The notes beneath the pieces were generated by a model. It was given only the letters and a program-made list of their open reading frames with translations, did no database searches and was not told the DNA's origin. Shown piece by piece: positions 44,115 through 51,138 of a stretch of 64,000 nt of DNA (position 1 is the first letter of the stretch; every line of letters starts with the position of its first letter). Both the position numbers and the translations under genes were made by a program. This DNA is from a virus, in the IMG/VR virus record IMGVR_UViG_3300033149_004104, positions 62,001-126,000 of that record; one strand, written 5' to 3'.

Positions 44115-44695
44115 ATTTCTACCCTCTCTTCTATTTCATTTAATATTTTATTGCATAATACAAAGAGCCGATCAATACAAGCCTCTAATTCTCCCTCGCT
44201 GTCAGTACTCTCAGCTCTCGCTATTATGCTTGAAATTTTTTCAAATTGCCTCTCAGCTTTTTCAATAAATTCATCATCAATTAGGTCTTGAAAATAACAA
44301 TGTTTAACAAGCGTGAGAAGATTAATAGGAATATATTCAATGTCTTTCTTTTTTATTGAGTATTTGGCTTTCGCTATTACAGCAGGCAATGGCCTAATTA
44401 TTTCAAAGTTTTCATGCATAAAAACTCTATGAGTCCCCGTATGAGAAAGCCATTTATTCTTTTTATCTACAATACAAAAGGCTGGAGGCGGCCTATCATT
44501 CCTTTTTTGAAGAGGATAAAATCTAAAAGATCTTCTTCCTCTTGAATTTAAACTGCACACGATAAAGACCCTTCTGGTATAAAATTCCTTTAAATTTGGA
44601 GTCCATACCATCGGATCTGATTCATGATTCGGAACAATTTTAGTACATGCGGTTGCCACGAACTTAGACGGATTCTCTTTATCAAATGTAAACAT
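44111..44695 (-). CDS. Unknown protein, VWA partner
   Basis: 194 residues from ATG 44695, which follows GGAG by 8 nt, preferred over a GTG at 44725. Contains RRSFRFYPLQKRN, KKNKWLSHTGTHRVFMHEN, and a helical C-terminus. Overlap with the VWA gene implies they act together. Not recognised. Confidence 0.55.
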   Translation of the reverse strand: MFTFDKENPSKFVATACTKIVPNHESDPMVWTPNLKEFYTRRVFIVCSLNSRGRRSFRFYPLQKRNDRPPPAFCIVDKKNKWLSHTGTHRVFMHENFEIIRPLPAVIAKAKYSIKKKDIEYIPINLLTLVKHCYFQDLIDDEFIEKAERQFEKISSIIARAESTDSEGELEACIDRLFVLCNKILNEIEERVEI

Positions 44696-44957
44696 GAAAC
44701 CGTCTCCATTTTGCACTTTTCCCACGAGGCAGGCCTTTCTGTGGCCTCCAAAATCCTTCTGCTCGTGCTAATCGATACATGTATCGATCAACTGCTCGAG
44801 CCAGATCAACTGATTTTTCAGTAACTTCACAACAAGCTAAACTTACTTGTTGCCTAAAATCTTGAGGCATTTCTTCTTCTAACCACCGCCATCGTCGATA
44901 AGCGATGGCAAGAGCATAGGGAAAATGTGGACGAGGGTCATTGTATATCTTCTTCAT
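44682..44957 (-). CDS. Small helical protein, unknown
   Basis: 91 residues, SD AAGGAGG. Arg-rich (YRRWRWLEEEMPQDFRQQVS). Slightly overlaps the next gene. No family recognised. Confidence 0.55.
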   Translation of the reverse strand: MKKIYNDPRPHFPYALAIAYRRWRWLEEEMPQDFRQQVSLACCEVTEKSVDLARAVDRYMYRLARAEGFWRPQKGLPRGKSAKWRRFHVYI

Positions 44958-44994
44958 TTTATTTTCCTCCTTAACATCATTTAATTTTTAGGAA

Positions 44995-45300
44995 TTAAAT
45001 TCCAGATAGCTTTCTTTTTATTTTCAAATGCGATTCATACAGACAGCGAATCTTTCCTTGATTGTCAATTCTAAGCAAAGCTTCACCAAGCGTATTTTCA
45101 GTACCAAAAGTCTCTCTTATTCCATTACATTCTTTGTAAATTCTCCAGAAGAATTTGGTTTTATAACCATCCCAGTTACCTGATCGGGAAATGATTCTAG
45201 ATTCTTTAATGATTTCATATCCACGGAAGTACCATTTCCCGTTTTTTCTTTTAGCTTCTTTTTTTAATTCCTTGATTTTAGTCTTATCATTGTCATTCAT
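44995..45300 (-). CDS. Small basic protein, unknown
   Basis: 101 residues, SD AAAGGAGAG. Basic, with GKWYFRGYEIIKESRIISRS and WDGYKTKFFWRIYKECNG. No family recognised. Preceded in the transcript by a degraded tRNA-like element (45365-45413). Confidence 0.55.
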   Translation of the reverse strand: MNDNDKTKIKELKKEAKRKNGKWYFRGYEIIKESRIISRSGNWDGYKTKFFWRIYKECNGIRETFGTENTLGEALLRIDNQGKIRCLYESHLKIKRKLSGI

Positions 45301-45364
45301 TTTTCTCTCCTTTACATTTTAAATTCATTAGTTATAATACTACATTCTGCTTACAATGTAAATA

Positions 45365-45413
45365 TATAACTGCACCTGGAAATTAAACTGGGGCTAGCCA
45401 CCAGGATAGCTAT
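45365..45413 (-). repeat. tRNA-like intergenic element T1 (degraded)
   Basis: Minus strand ATCCTGGTGGCTAGCC followed by CCCAGTTTAATTTCCAGG. It keeps the CCTGGTGG-TAG segment shared with the better copies, but the T-arm pairing is poor. A downstream segment ATTGTAAGCAGAAT is shared with T2-T4. Confidence 0.45.
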
Positions 45414-45414
45414 T

Positions 45415-45693
45415 CTATAAAATAACTACATCAGCATCGACGGGCTCATATAAAACCACATGCCCGCTGGCTTCTTCAATACTCTTGACAGAAGCTCCCG
45501 CCCAGCCAAACGGGCCTCCGACTCCGAAAGGGTCAATTTTAATAGCATTGAAAAAATCAACGCTATCCATGCCTTCCCAAACCTTGTTGTCATCAACAAA
45601 GAAAACTGCGTAAACATCTTCGCCCTTGTCGACGACTTGATCTTTTATTACTGTGTCATACTGCACAGTAAATTTCACTGCTACCTTTTTCAT
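45415..45693 (-). CDS. Small acidic protein, unknown
   Basis: 92 residues from ATG 45693 after AAGGAGAG. MKKVAVKFTVQYDTVIKDQV then VWEGMDSVDFFNAIKID. Ends with DADVVIL. Function unknown. Confidence 0.6.
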   Translation of the reverse strand: MKKVAVKFTVQYDTVIKDQVVDKGEDVYAVFFVDDNKVWEGMDSVDFFNAIKIDPFGVGGPFGWAGASVKSIEEASGHVVLYEPVDADVVIL

Positions 45694-45740
45694 TTTTTCT
45701 CTCCTTATCATAATATTCTGCTTACAACATAAGCATATAA

Positions 45741-45786
45741 CCATGCCCAGGAATTGAACCCGAGCCTTATACCACTAGAATGAATA
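45741..45786 (-). repeat. tRNA-like intergenic element T2
   Basis: Minus strand: TCTAGTGGTATAAGG then a T arm GCTCGGG-TTCAATT-CCTGGGC and CATGG. The T stem closes with G-U pairs. A weak acceptor, no anticodon arm. Followed by GCTTAT-GTT-GTAAGC hairpin, then AAGGAG of the next gene. Confidence 0.6.
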
Positions 45787-45799
45787 ATTGGAATTATAA

Positions 45800-46105
45800 T
45801 TATTTATGATAAAATCTTGCTTTTATTCTCCCACTCTTAGTTGTGTACAATTCAATAGCATTCTCCCACTCTACACTTGAAGGGGGGTCACCATAGATAA
45901 CAACCTCTCTTCTTTCACTGTCATCTACCCACTTATAAAAAGTTTCCTCCTCTATCCAAGAGTGATCCGAAAATATTACTTTTGCGTAATCCCTAAATAC
46001 TTGATAATCTATCTCTCCATCCGTATAGAAGCACATCGCTACATCTATACCCTGCTCATAAATAAGGTAATCGGGAAGGTCGCTTATCCTAATAATATCT
46101 CCCAT
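45800..46105 (-). CDS. Unknown acidic protein
   Basis: 101 residues, SD AAAGGAG. Contains DVAMCFYTDGEIDYQVF and DSERREVVIYGDPPSSVEW. No family recognised. Confidence 0.55.
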   Translation of the reverse strand: MGDIIRISDLPDYLIYEQGIDVAMCFYTDGEIDYQVFRDYAKVIFSDHSWIEEETFYKWVDDSERREVVIYGDPPSSVEWENAIELYTTKSGRIKARFYHK

Positions 46106-46164
46106 CCTTATCTCCTTTACGTTTTAGACCCGCCGGTCATAATATTATATTTCGCTTACAACGT

Positions 46165-46197
46165 AAGCTTACAATTGTACCCAGGAATTGAACCAGG
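46165..46197 (-). repeat. tRNA-like intergenic element T3 (T arm only)
   Basis: Minus strand CCTGG-TTCAATT-CCTGG directly after the stop codon of the upstream gene, followed by GTACAATTGTAAGC and the GCTTAC-GTT-GTAAGC hairpin. The acceptor and D-like parts are lost or overlapped by the coding region. Confidence 0.55.
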
Positions 46198-46200
46198 GAA

Positions 46201-46770
46201 TTATTCATAATAATTAAAAAGAACAGGCATTATAAAAGCCATATACCGGAATTTATTATACTGCTGCGATGATACAAGAATCAAAGGATTAAAAGGTTCC
46301 GCAGGTATTTGTACTTCCAGAAAATAACCGGAAGGAATATTCTTTAAATAGTCACGTAAATGATCGTATTCGATAGTCCAAGTTTCTTTTGTGTTCCAGT
46401 TTTTGGACATTTTAATGATTATGTCCGTGTATATGAGCGGTATCGAGCTAACAGGATATTGAACTAAATATTGAGTTTGTAATTTATATTTCTGCATCAC
46501 CCGCTTGTGATCTGGGAAATTAATATTATCAGATTGAATCAGATATTTATTTTTTAGATCAATATAATAAATTCCTTCGGGCAAAATTATATCCTCGTCT
46601 GTAGTTTCAACAATATACATTCTCTTAGTATCGGTACTTACAAGAGAATAACCTGTTGAGAGGATATGACCGAAAAACGGCAACCGAGTGCCTTTCCCGG
46701 CAGCTACCTTCAAGTATTTTATCAGCGGTTTTAAATCTTGATGAATAAAAATCTGATCTTTTTCTTTCAT
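46201..46770 (-). CDS. Possible clamp-like protein, unknown
   Basis: 189 residues, SD CGGAGG. Its first third (DLKPLIKYLKVAAGKGTRLP, FFGHILSTGYSLVSTDTKRM) has the rhythm of the sliding clamp N-domain (lPilsnil...g.L.l.atD), but the remainder does not clearly continue the fold. It might be a single-domain clamp relative. Low certainty. Confidence 0.45.
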   Translation of the reverse strand: MKEKDQIFIHQDLKPLIKYLKVAAGKGTRLPFFGHILSTGYSLVSTDTKRMYIVETTDEDIILPEGIYYIDLKNKYLIQSDNINFPDHKRVMQKYKLQTQYLVQYPVSSIPLIYTDIIIKMSKNWNTKETWTIEYDHLRDYLKNIPSGYFLEVQIPAEPFNPLILVSSQQYNKFRYMAFIMPVLFNYYE

Positions 46771-46791
46771 TTTGTTATCCTCCGTTTTATT

Positions 46792-47229
46792 CTATCTATC
46801 AAATTTAAAATAAACTCTCGGTTCAATCTCCCCAGGACGTCCAACGTCAAACCCGATGGGCATGATCGGTTCTAATTCATAAGCTCCTAGAAAGCCCTCG
46901 AGAAGATTCTCTTGATCGATTTGATCAAGAGTAAGAAAGATTGCCTCTTCAGCTGGAGATAGGGAAGCGCCAACATTACCTAAGAACCAGAGTTGACCGA
47001 AATTGAGATTTTTAACCTCAACTTCAACTCTGTACCATGGGTCATCAGCAAGAATGATCCATTTTGGAAAACTCTGCCCCCGCAAGGCTTTCCTAAGATC
47101 ATTTACAGATGGGAATTTATACTTCCCGTTTGTATTGATCGTTAGAGATAGAGAGCGAGGGGCTGGAGCTCCTTCTTTCTTTACTCCATCCCAAGAGAAT
47201 CCAGGGCGGATTGAAAAAGAATATTTCAT
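46792..47229 (-). CDS. Unknown protein, paralogue of 47864-48328 gene
   Basis: 145 residues from ATG 47229 (the upstream ATGs lie before or on the AAAGGAG). Shares with its paralogue the pattern SFSIRPGFSWDGVKKEGAPA, LSLTINTNGKYKFPSV, LRKAL, LWFLGNVGASLSPAE, DVGRPGEIEP. Function unknown. Confidence 0.65.
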   Translation of the reverse strand: MKYSFSIRPGFSWDGVKKEGAPAPRSLSLTINTNGKYKFPSVNDLRKALRGQSFPKWIILADDPWYRVEVEVKNLNFGQLWFLGNVGASLSPAEEAIFLTLDQIDQENLLEGFLGAYELEPIMPIGFDVGRPGEIEPRVYFKFDR

Positions 47230-47282
47230 TTCTCTCATTTCTCCTTTCATTATAATATATTCTGCTTACAACGTAAGCTTAC

Positions 47283-47326
47283 AGCCGTGCCCAGGAATCG
47301 AACCTGGGCTAACCACCAGGACGGCT
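47283..47326 (-). repeat. tRNA-like intergenic element T4 (best preserved)
   Basis: Minus strand, 44 nt: acceptor GCCGT pairs with ACGGC (extended by A-T). In between CCTGGTGGTTAG, a D-loop-like segment, then T arm CCAGG-TTCGATT-CCTGG, a perfect 5-bp stem with the canonical TTCRANN loop, then GC and acceptor. The anticodon arm is missing, no CCA is encoded. Followed by GCTTAC-GTT-GTAAGC and AGAATATATTAT before the RBS. Confidence 0.75.
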
Positions 47327-47338
47327 AATTCCAATTTG

Positions 47339-47569
47339 TTAGTACTGCAATTTTTCCAAAAGCCACACATACCCATCCCATTCATAGCGAATAGGATGAA
47401 CGATAAACCCGTCTTCTCTCGTATGGTTGCGAAGATATCTTTCTACAGCTCCAGGGCTTCTCTTTATAATTCTGTATGGATGATCTTCCTGCTGCTGCAG
47501 AAACCACATGAGATCAATGATCTCATCCTTCTTTCCGTTCTCCCAAATTTTTACCACGTCATTTCTCAT
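47339..47569 (-). CDS. Unknown protein
   Basis: 76 residues after AGAGGTGAAG. Contains VKIWENGKKDEIIDLMWFLQ and RYLRNHTREDGFIVHP. No family recognised. Followed by element T4. Confidence 0.55.
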   Translation of the reverse strand: MRNDVVKIWENGKKDEIIDLMWFLQQQEDHPYRIIKRSPGAVERYLRNHTREDGFIVHPIRYEWDGYVWLLEKLQY

Positions 47570-47586
47570 TTCTTCACCTCTCCATT

Positions 47587-47763
47587 TTAATAATCTTCTC
47601 CAGGTTCTCTTCTTAGAACCTTTTGAAGTCTAATTTTATATGCTCGAGGACTTAGAACTTCTAAGTCCTCATAATTTTTGACGAAATCAAAGCACTTTTC
47701 CATATTCCCCTCAAAGAGGACATCTGCCCTTTTGAAGGAAACCACAACCCACTTTTTCTCCAT
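47587..47763 (-). CDS. 58-residue protein with hairpins inside the gene
   Basis: Starts ATG 47763 after GGAGAG: MEKKWVVVSFKRADVLFEGN, MEKCFDFVKNYEDLEVLS, ending RREPGEDY. Two perfect inverted repeats lie inside: 11 bp at 47646-47670 (GAGGACTTAGA) and 7 bp at 47602-47621 (AGGTTCT). Confidence 0.65.
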   Translation of the reverse strand: MEKKWVVVSFKRADVLFEGNMEKCFDFVKNYEDLEVLSPRAYKIRLQKVLRREPGEDY

Positions 47764-47794
47764 CTTTCTCTCCTTTCTTTTTCATAATCTTCTA

Positions 47795-47812
47795 CTTGCC
47801 ATACGGCGAGCT
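47795..47812 (-). repeat. Leader hairpin of the T5 type without tRNA-like part
   Basis: Minus strand CTCGCC-GTAT-GGCAAG followed by TAGAAGATTATG and AGGAGAG, the same leader type as after element T5. The spacer upstream (47813-47863) has no clear T arm. Confidence 0.5.
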
Positions 47813-47863
47813 ATATTCCTATAAATATATCACTTAGCGAACTTTTGGCCCCAGCTTCCCCCT

Positions 47864-48328
47864 CTAAAATTTTAGAAAAAGTGCAGGCTCGGGCCCACCG
47901 GGACGCCCCAAATCCAAGCTTACAGGTCGGATATGTATCCCACCGTGAATGTCCAAGAACTTGTCGAGAAGATTCATTCGGCTCCCATCATCGGATGTGA
48001 CATATTCTTGGTTAGCCTGATTCATAACTGAGAGAATTTCTCTCTCGGCTAAATTGAGAGTTGCTCCAACTTGGCCAAGAAAGAACAATTGATCAAATGT
48101 CATATCCCTGATATCACATTTGACTTCGATTCTCACATCTGGGCCATCATTAACAATAGTCCAGATAAAGCCATGCCCGTCCAGGGCTTCCCTCATATCT
48201 CTTACTGACGAGAAACTCCGCTCTCCGTCAGTGAGAATTATTAAAGTCATTGAGTGCGGGTCTGGCACTCCATGCTTTTTTGCCCCATCCCAGAAGAATC
48301 TAGGGCGAATTCTAAAAGACCGCTTCAT
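47864..48328 (-). CDS. Unknown protein, paralogue of 46792-47229 gene
   Basis: 154 residues, SD AAGGAGG. SFRIRPRFFWDGAKKHGVPD, MTLIILTDGERSFSSV, LFFLGQVGATLNLAE, LDLGRPGGPEPALFLKF. Same gene family, separated by three small genes from its paralogue. Confidence 0.65.
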   Translation of the reverse strand: MKRSFRIRPRFFWDGAKKHGVPDPHSMTLIILTDGERSFSSVRDMREALDGHGFIWTIVNDGPDVRIEVKCDIRDMTFDQLFFLGQVGATLNLAEREILSVMNQANQEYVTSDDGSRMNLLDKFLDIHGGIHIRPVSLDLGRPGGPEPALFLKF

Positions 48329-48546
48329 TTTCTTCCTCCTTTAATAATATTATTAGTCTCCTTTAACAGAGACTCTTCACTATAATGCCCCCCGCAATAT
48401 AGACAATATAAGTAATCTCCATACCCATATATCTTTATATCAGATAAAGATATGGGATCGCCAACATTAAGCGCTTCAATTGCACATTTAACATGATAGC
48501 GCAAAGGATTCGCTATCACTTCATTATACATAGTACTATTTTTCAT
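48325..48546 (-). CDS. Small zinc-binding-like protein, paralogue of 49028-49252
   Basis: 73 residues, SD GGAG. NPLRYHVKCAIEALNVGDPI then YCLYCGGHYSEESLLKE. CxxC and an upstream Cys could bind metal. Very similar to the gene at 49028-49252. Confidence 0.6.
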   Translation of the reverse strand: MKNSTMYNEVIANPLRYHVKCAIEALNVGDPISLSDIKIYGYGDYLYCLYCGGHYSEESLLKETNNIIKGGRK

Positions 48547-48594
48547 TTTCTTTCTCCATTTAATGATTTTCTACTTGCCATACGGCAAGTTACA

Positions 48595-48637
48595 GCCGTG
48601 TCCGGGAATCGAACCCGGGCCTAACCACCAGGACGGC
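48595..48637 (-). repeat. tRNA-like intergenic element T5
   Basis: Minus strand: GCCGT/ACGGC acceptor; CCTGGTGGTTAGG as a small D-like hairpin (CCT/AGG); T arm CCGGG-TTCGATT-CCCGG with perfect pairing. Followed by CTTGCC-GTAT-GGCAAG hairpin, different in sequence from that after T4 but alike in form, and GGAG of the next gene. Confidence 0.75.
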
Positions 48638-48644
48638 AATCCCT

Positions 48645-48872
48645 CTATTCCTCAAATTGCTCCCATCGGGAGCTATAAATATATGCTCCCGCGCAAGCGA
48701 GCATCTGCACGTGTTTATCACAAAACTCGCCGCCATCACCTTGACCCCACCACACATGCCAGACGCCTTCAGCGTCTTCCGGATACTCGAGAATCCCTGC
48801 AGGGTTCTCTAGCCCGCAATACGGACAAGATTCAGCATCTCTTAAAATTTCGTCAATTGTCTTCTTCTTCAT
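48645..48872 (-). CDS. Small CxxC protein
   Basis: 75 residues. AESCPYCGLENPAGILEYPE with CPYCG, then GEFCDKHVQMLACAGAYI. Possible zinc finger (CxxC, CxxH). It overlaps the next upstream gene by 20 nt. Function unknown. Confidence 0.6.
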   Translation of the reverse strand: MKKKTIDEILRDAESCPYCGLENPAGILEYPEDAEGVWHVWWGQGDGGEFCDKHVQMLACAGAYIYSSRWEQFEE

Positions 48873-49035
48873 TTTCTTCTTCCTTTAGTCTGTCACAATA
48901 GACATTACCATTTTCATCTACTCCCGAGTTACATCCGCCACCAAATGGCGAACATGACAACCCGGACGACTTCCAAGTGTAATCATAATACGGGCAATCA
49001 TCACCCGACATAATTTGAGACGGTTCTTTATTCAT
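48853..49035 (-). CDS. Small cysteine-rich protein
   Basis: 60 residues, SD AGGAGAG. Four Cys (DDCPYYDY, LSCSPFGGGC, VYCDRL) and an acidic tail (EEENEEEDN). Could bind metal. Unknown. Confidence 0.5.
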   Translation of the reverse strand: MNKEPSQIMSGDDCPYYDYTWKSSGLSCSPFGGGCNSGVDENGNVYCDRLKEEENEEEDN

Positions 49036-49252
49036 TTTTCTCTCCTCTTATAATTTCATTGCTTTCCTTCATTAATGACTCTTCACTATATTGTCCTCCA
49101 CAATACGGACAATATAATGAACCACCATACTTATATATCTTTATATTAGATAAAGATATATAATCATCAATGTCAAATGCTTCGATTAAACATTTGACGT
49201 GATAGCGCAAAGGATGCGCTACCGCTTCATTGTACATAGCATTGTTTCTCAT
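49028..49252 (-). CDS. Small zinc-binding-like protein, paralogue of 48325-48546
   Basis: 74 residues, SD GGAGAG. HPLRYHVKCLIEAFDIDDYI then YCPYCGGQYSEESLMKE. CPYC pair. Duplicate of the 73-residue gene 500 nt downstream in the transcript. Confidence 0.6.
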   Translation of the reverse strand: MRNNAMYNEAVAHPLRYHVKCLIEAFDIDDYISLSNIKIYKYGGSLYCPYCGGQYSEESLMKESNEIIRGEKNE

Positions 49253-49276
49253 TTTCTCTCTCCATATAAAATTTTA

Positions 49277-49474
49277 TTAGCTTGTCCGCCATCCACAATT
49301 AAGACAGCGAACAAGGGGATCATCCCCCTCCAATCCGGTTACCTGAAGCTCCTGCTCTCCGCATTTAGGGCAGGGCTCAATCGGATACCCGGAACTCATT
49401 CCAAGTACCCATTCCACACCAACAAGGTTAAAAACCTTGCCGGATATTTTAATGGTTTTTTCTATTTTCTCCAT
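49277..49474 (-). CDS. Small zinc-ribbon protein
   Basis: 65 residues, SD AGGGAGAG. EPCPKCGEQELQVTG then VRCLNCGWRTS: the CPxC and CxxC pairs of a zinc ribbon. Overlaps the end of the next gene by 26 nt. Confidence 0.65.
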   Translation of the reverse strand: MEKIEKTIKISGKVFNLVGVEWVLGMSSGYPIEPCPKCGEQELQVTGLEGDDPLVRCLNCGWRTS

Positions 49475-50576
49475 TCTCTCCCTCCTCTAGCTTTTTTATA
49501 ATTACTTCCATACTATCAGTCTGGAAGTAATTACTAAGACGGCTTAACATCATGTCAACTGTGCCGTCTTCTTTATCTGGAAAAAGCTCAATGCTTTTTT
49601 CCAGTTTCCTTTGTTCTTTGAATAGGCTATTAACCCGTTCTCTTAGTTGCTCAATTTTAGCGCTGTATTTTTTTACTTTCCTTTCAGCGCTCTTTTGAGC
49701 AATTATTTTTTCATTGAGTATCCCCCTATATTTCTCAGTCACATCTTTTTCTCTTTCATAAGACGTAACTTCCTTTTCCCCCCAACAGCCGCCCCTCATA
49801 CCATCGGGGGATTCCTCAATATAATGACTTTCAACTCTCTGAACAGGGTACACCGTATATACCCGCTGTTCATCAAGGTCAATCTCAATAAGTTTAGAAC
49901 TAAGAATTCCTTTTATTCCCTCTCCTTCGGATATTTTTCCACGTATCCGAGTTTCGAGCTCAATTCTCTCAGCTTGGCGCTTAGCTTCGCCGAGAGAAGA
50001 TAGAGCCCCTTTCATTCTAGTAATCTTTTTTTGAATTTTTTTAATTTTGGGGAGTATCTCTTTTTTCAGGTGGGTGACTTTTTTAAATCGGGGCAGTAAA
50101 ACTTTACGCCCCCAAGCCAGGGCTTCTTGGTGCCGTTTTCTTAAATCGGCTTCCCTGGCTTCTTTTTCAGCTATTTTATACAAGCGATAGGCTTCTCCCA
50201 TCGCTTGCCATTCTTCTTTTTTTAAATATTTCTCAATTCCTGACTCCCAACTGCCATCTTCGTTCGGGTAGAAGACAGCAATCCTCTCCTCTCTATCGTC
50301 AGGGAAAACCTTAACGACAGAGACTCTGGGAGTCCATGTCCTCAGGCTGACTTTAGTGGGAACTTGCCAATCCCACTTTCTAATTTCAACCCGAGGCTCT
50401 GCTTTTCGGAGCGGTGTGGCGATAAAAAACCGCTCCTTTTCAACCAATCTACATTCCCACCACTCGCCAATGGTGGGCTGAAAACAAGAACGGCGATCTA
50501 TCAAAATCACCTTCCCGTTTTCGTTTTTTCCAAAGAACGGCCCTTTCGAGCCGTTCTTTACTTGGAGGAGTTTCAT
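49449..50576 (-). CDS. Coiled-coil protein, unknown
   Basis: 375 residues. A beta-rich N-part (GPFFGKNENGKVILIDRRSC) is followed by Lys/Glu/Arg-rich helices (about 115-200 and 260-335) likely to form coiled coils, with a VYTVYPVQRVESHYIEESPD strand between them. No SD is seen before the ATG, which is embedded in the palindrome ATTTAAATATTTAAAT. Function unknown. Confidence 0.6.
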   Translation of the reverse strand: MKLLQVKNGSKGPFFGKNENGKVILIDRRSCFQPTIGEWWECRLVEKERFFIATPLRKAEPRVEIRKWDWQVPTKVSLRTWTPRVSVVKVFPDDREERIAVFYPNEDGSWESGIEKYLKKEEWQAMGEAYRLYKIAEKEAREADLRKRHQEALAWGRKVLLPRFKKVTHLKKEILPKIKKIQKKITRMKGALSSLGEAKRQAERIELETRIRGKISEGEGIKGILSSKLIEIDLDEQRVYTVYPVQRVESHYIEESPDGMRGGCWGEKEVTSYEREKDVTEKYRGILNEKIIAQKSAERKVKKYSAKIEQLRERVNSLFKEQRKLEKSIELFPDKEDGTVDMMLSRLSNYFQTDSMEVIIKKLEEGENGENRKNH

Positions 50577-50584
50577 TTAAATAT

Positions 50585-50959
50585 TTAAATACAAAACTGA
50601 TCTACGCAAACCAGCATTGATACTCGATCAGCTAGTTTGCATACCCTAGCCTTTCCCAACGGCCGACCGCTTGCCTTTATTGCGGTTAGCGTCGGGAAAG
50701 ACACCAAAACGATATCGACGCTGCTGTCAGCCTCAAGCTCATCAAGAGCTTGAATGATAGCTGGAGGCAGCTCAAAAGCCATCTCCACATCGACCCAACC
50801 TCTAGAATTCTCGATCTTTTTCTCGATTTGCTTGACCGAGAATCTTCTTACAGTTTCACAGTCGACACGTGACAGCACCGTGCCATCTGTGAACTTGAAA
50901 TCGTGCGGACTGGAGAAATTTACAACTCGCAGTCCATTCTTCAATTTTACTTTTGTCAT
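50585..50959 (-). CDS. Unknown protein at head of small-gene operon
   Basis: 124 residues from ATG 50959, after AGGAGGAAAA. MTKVKLKNGLRVVNFSSPHD, then a helical part (FELPPAIIQALDELEADSSV). First gene after the structured leader. Not recognised. The upstream ATG at 50980 precedes the SD. Confidence 0.65.
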   Translation of the reverse strand: MTKVKLKNGLRVVNFSSPHDFKFTDGTVLSRVDCETVRRFSVKQIEKKIENSRGWVDVEMAFELPPAIIQALDELEADSSVDIVLVSFPTLTAIKASGRPLGKARVCKLADRVSMLVCVDQFCI

Positions 50960-50991
50960 TTTTCCTCCTAATCTAATCATTTTTTCGTTTC

Positions 50992-51131
50992 CAGCCGCGT
51001 GGGATTCGAACCCACCCCGGCTAATGCCGGTTCCCGCATCGGAATTTCACCTTGCGGCCGATGCCCCTGTCTGCAGCCAGGCGTCCGGGACTTTTTTACG
51101 GTGGGACACTCACCGAAATTTCATTTTTAAT
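50992..51131 (-). ncRNA. Structured 5' leader with tRNA-like 3' domain
   Basis: From about 51131 (predicted transcription start) down to 50992. Stem CGGTG/CACCG with 7-nt loop (51099-51115). Hairpin GCATCGG/CCGATGC (51038-51066 area). CCGGC-ATTA-GCCGG (51017-51030). T arm GTGGG-TTCGAAT-CCCAC (50999-51015), and a 7-bp acceptor CGGCCGC/GCGGCTG (51054-51060 with 50992-50998). The 69-nt tRNA-like end has no proper anticodon arm. GC-rich inside an AT-rich genome. Could be a processed RNA, leader or regulator. Confidence 0.6.
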
Positions 51132-51138
51132 TAACTGC

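Noticed and set aside
47283-48637. Ordinary tRNA genes
   Set aside because: Elements are only about 43-44 nt with no room for an anticodon arm, and no CCA is encoded; they lie tightly between protein genes.
50992-51060. A complete tRNA gene
   Set aside because: The acceptor and T arm pair well, but the middle gives a CCGGC-ATTA-GCCGG tetraloop hairpin instead of a 7-nt anticodon loop, so no anticodon can be assigned.
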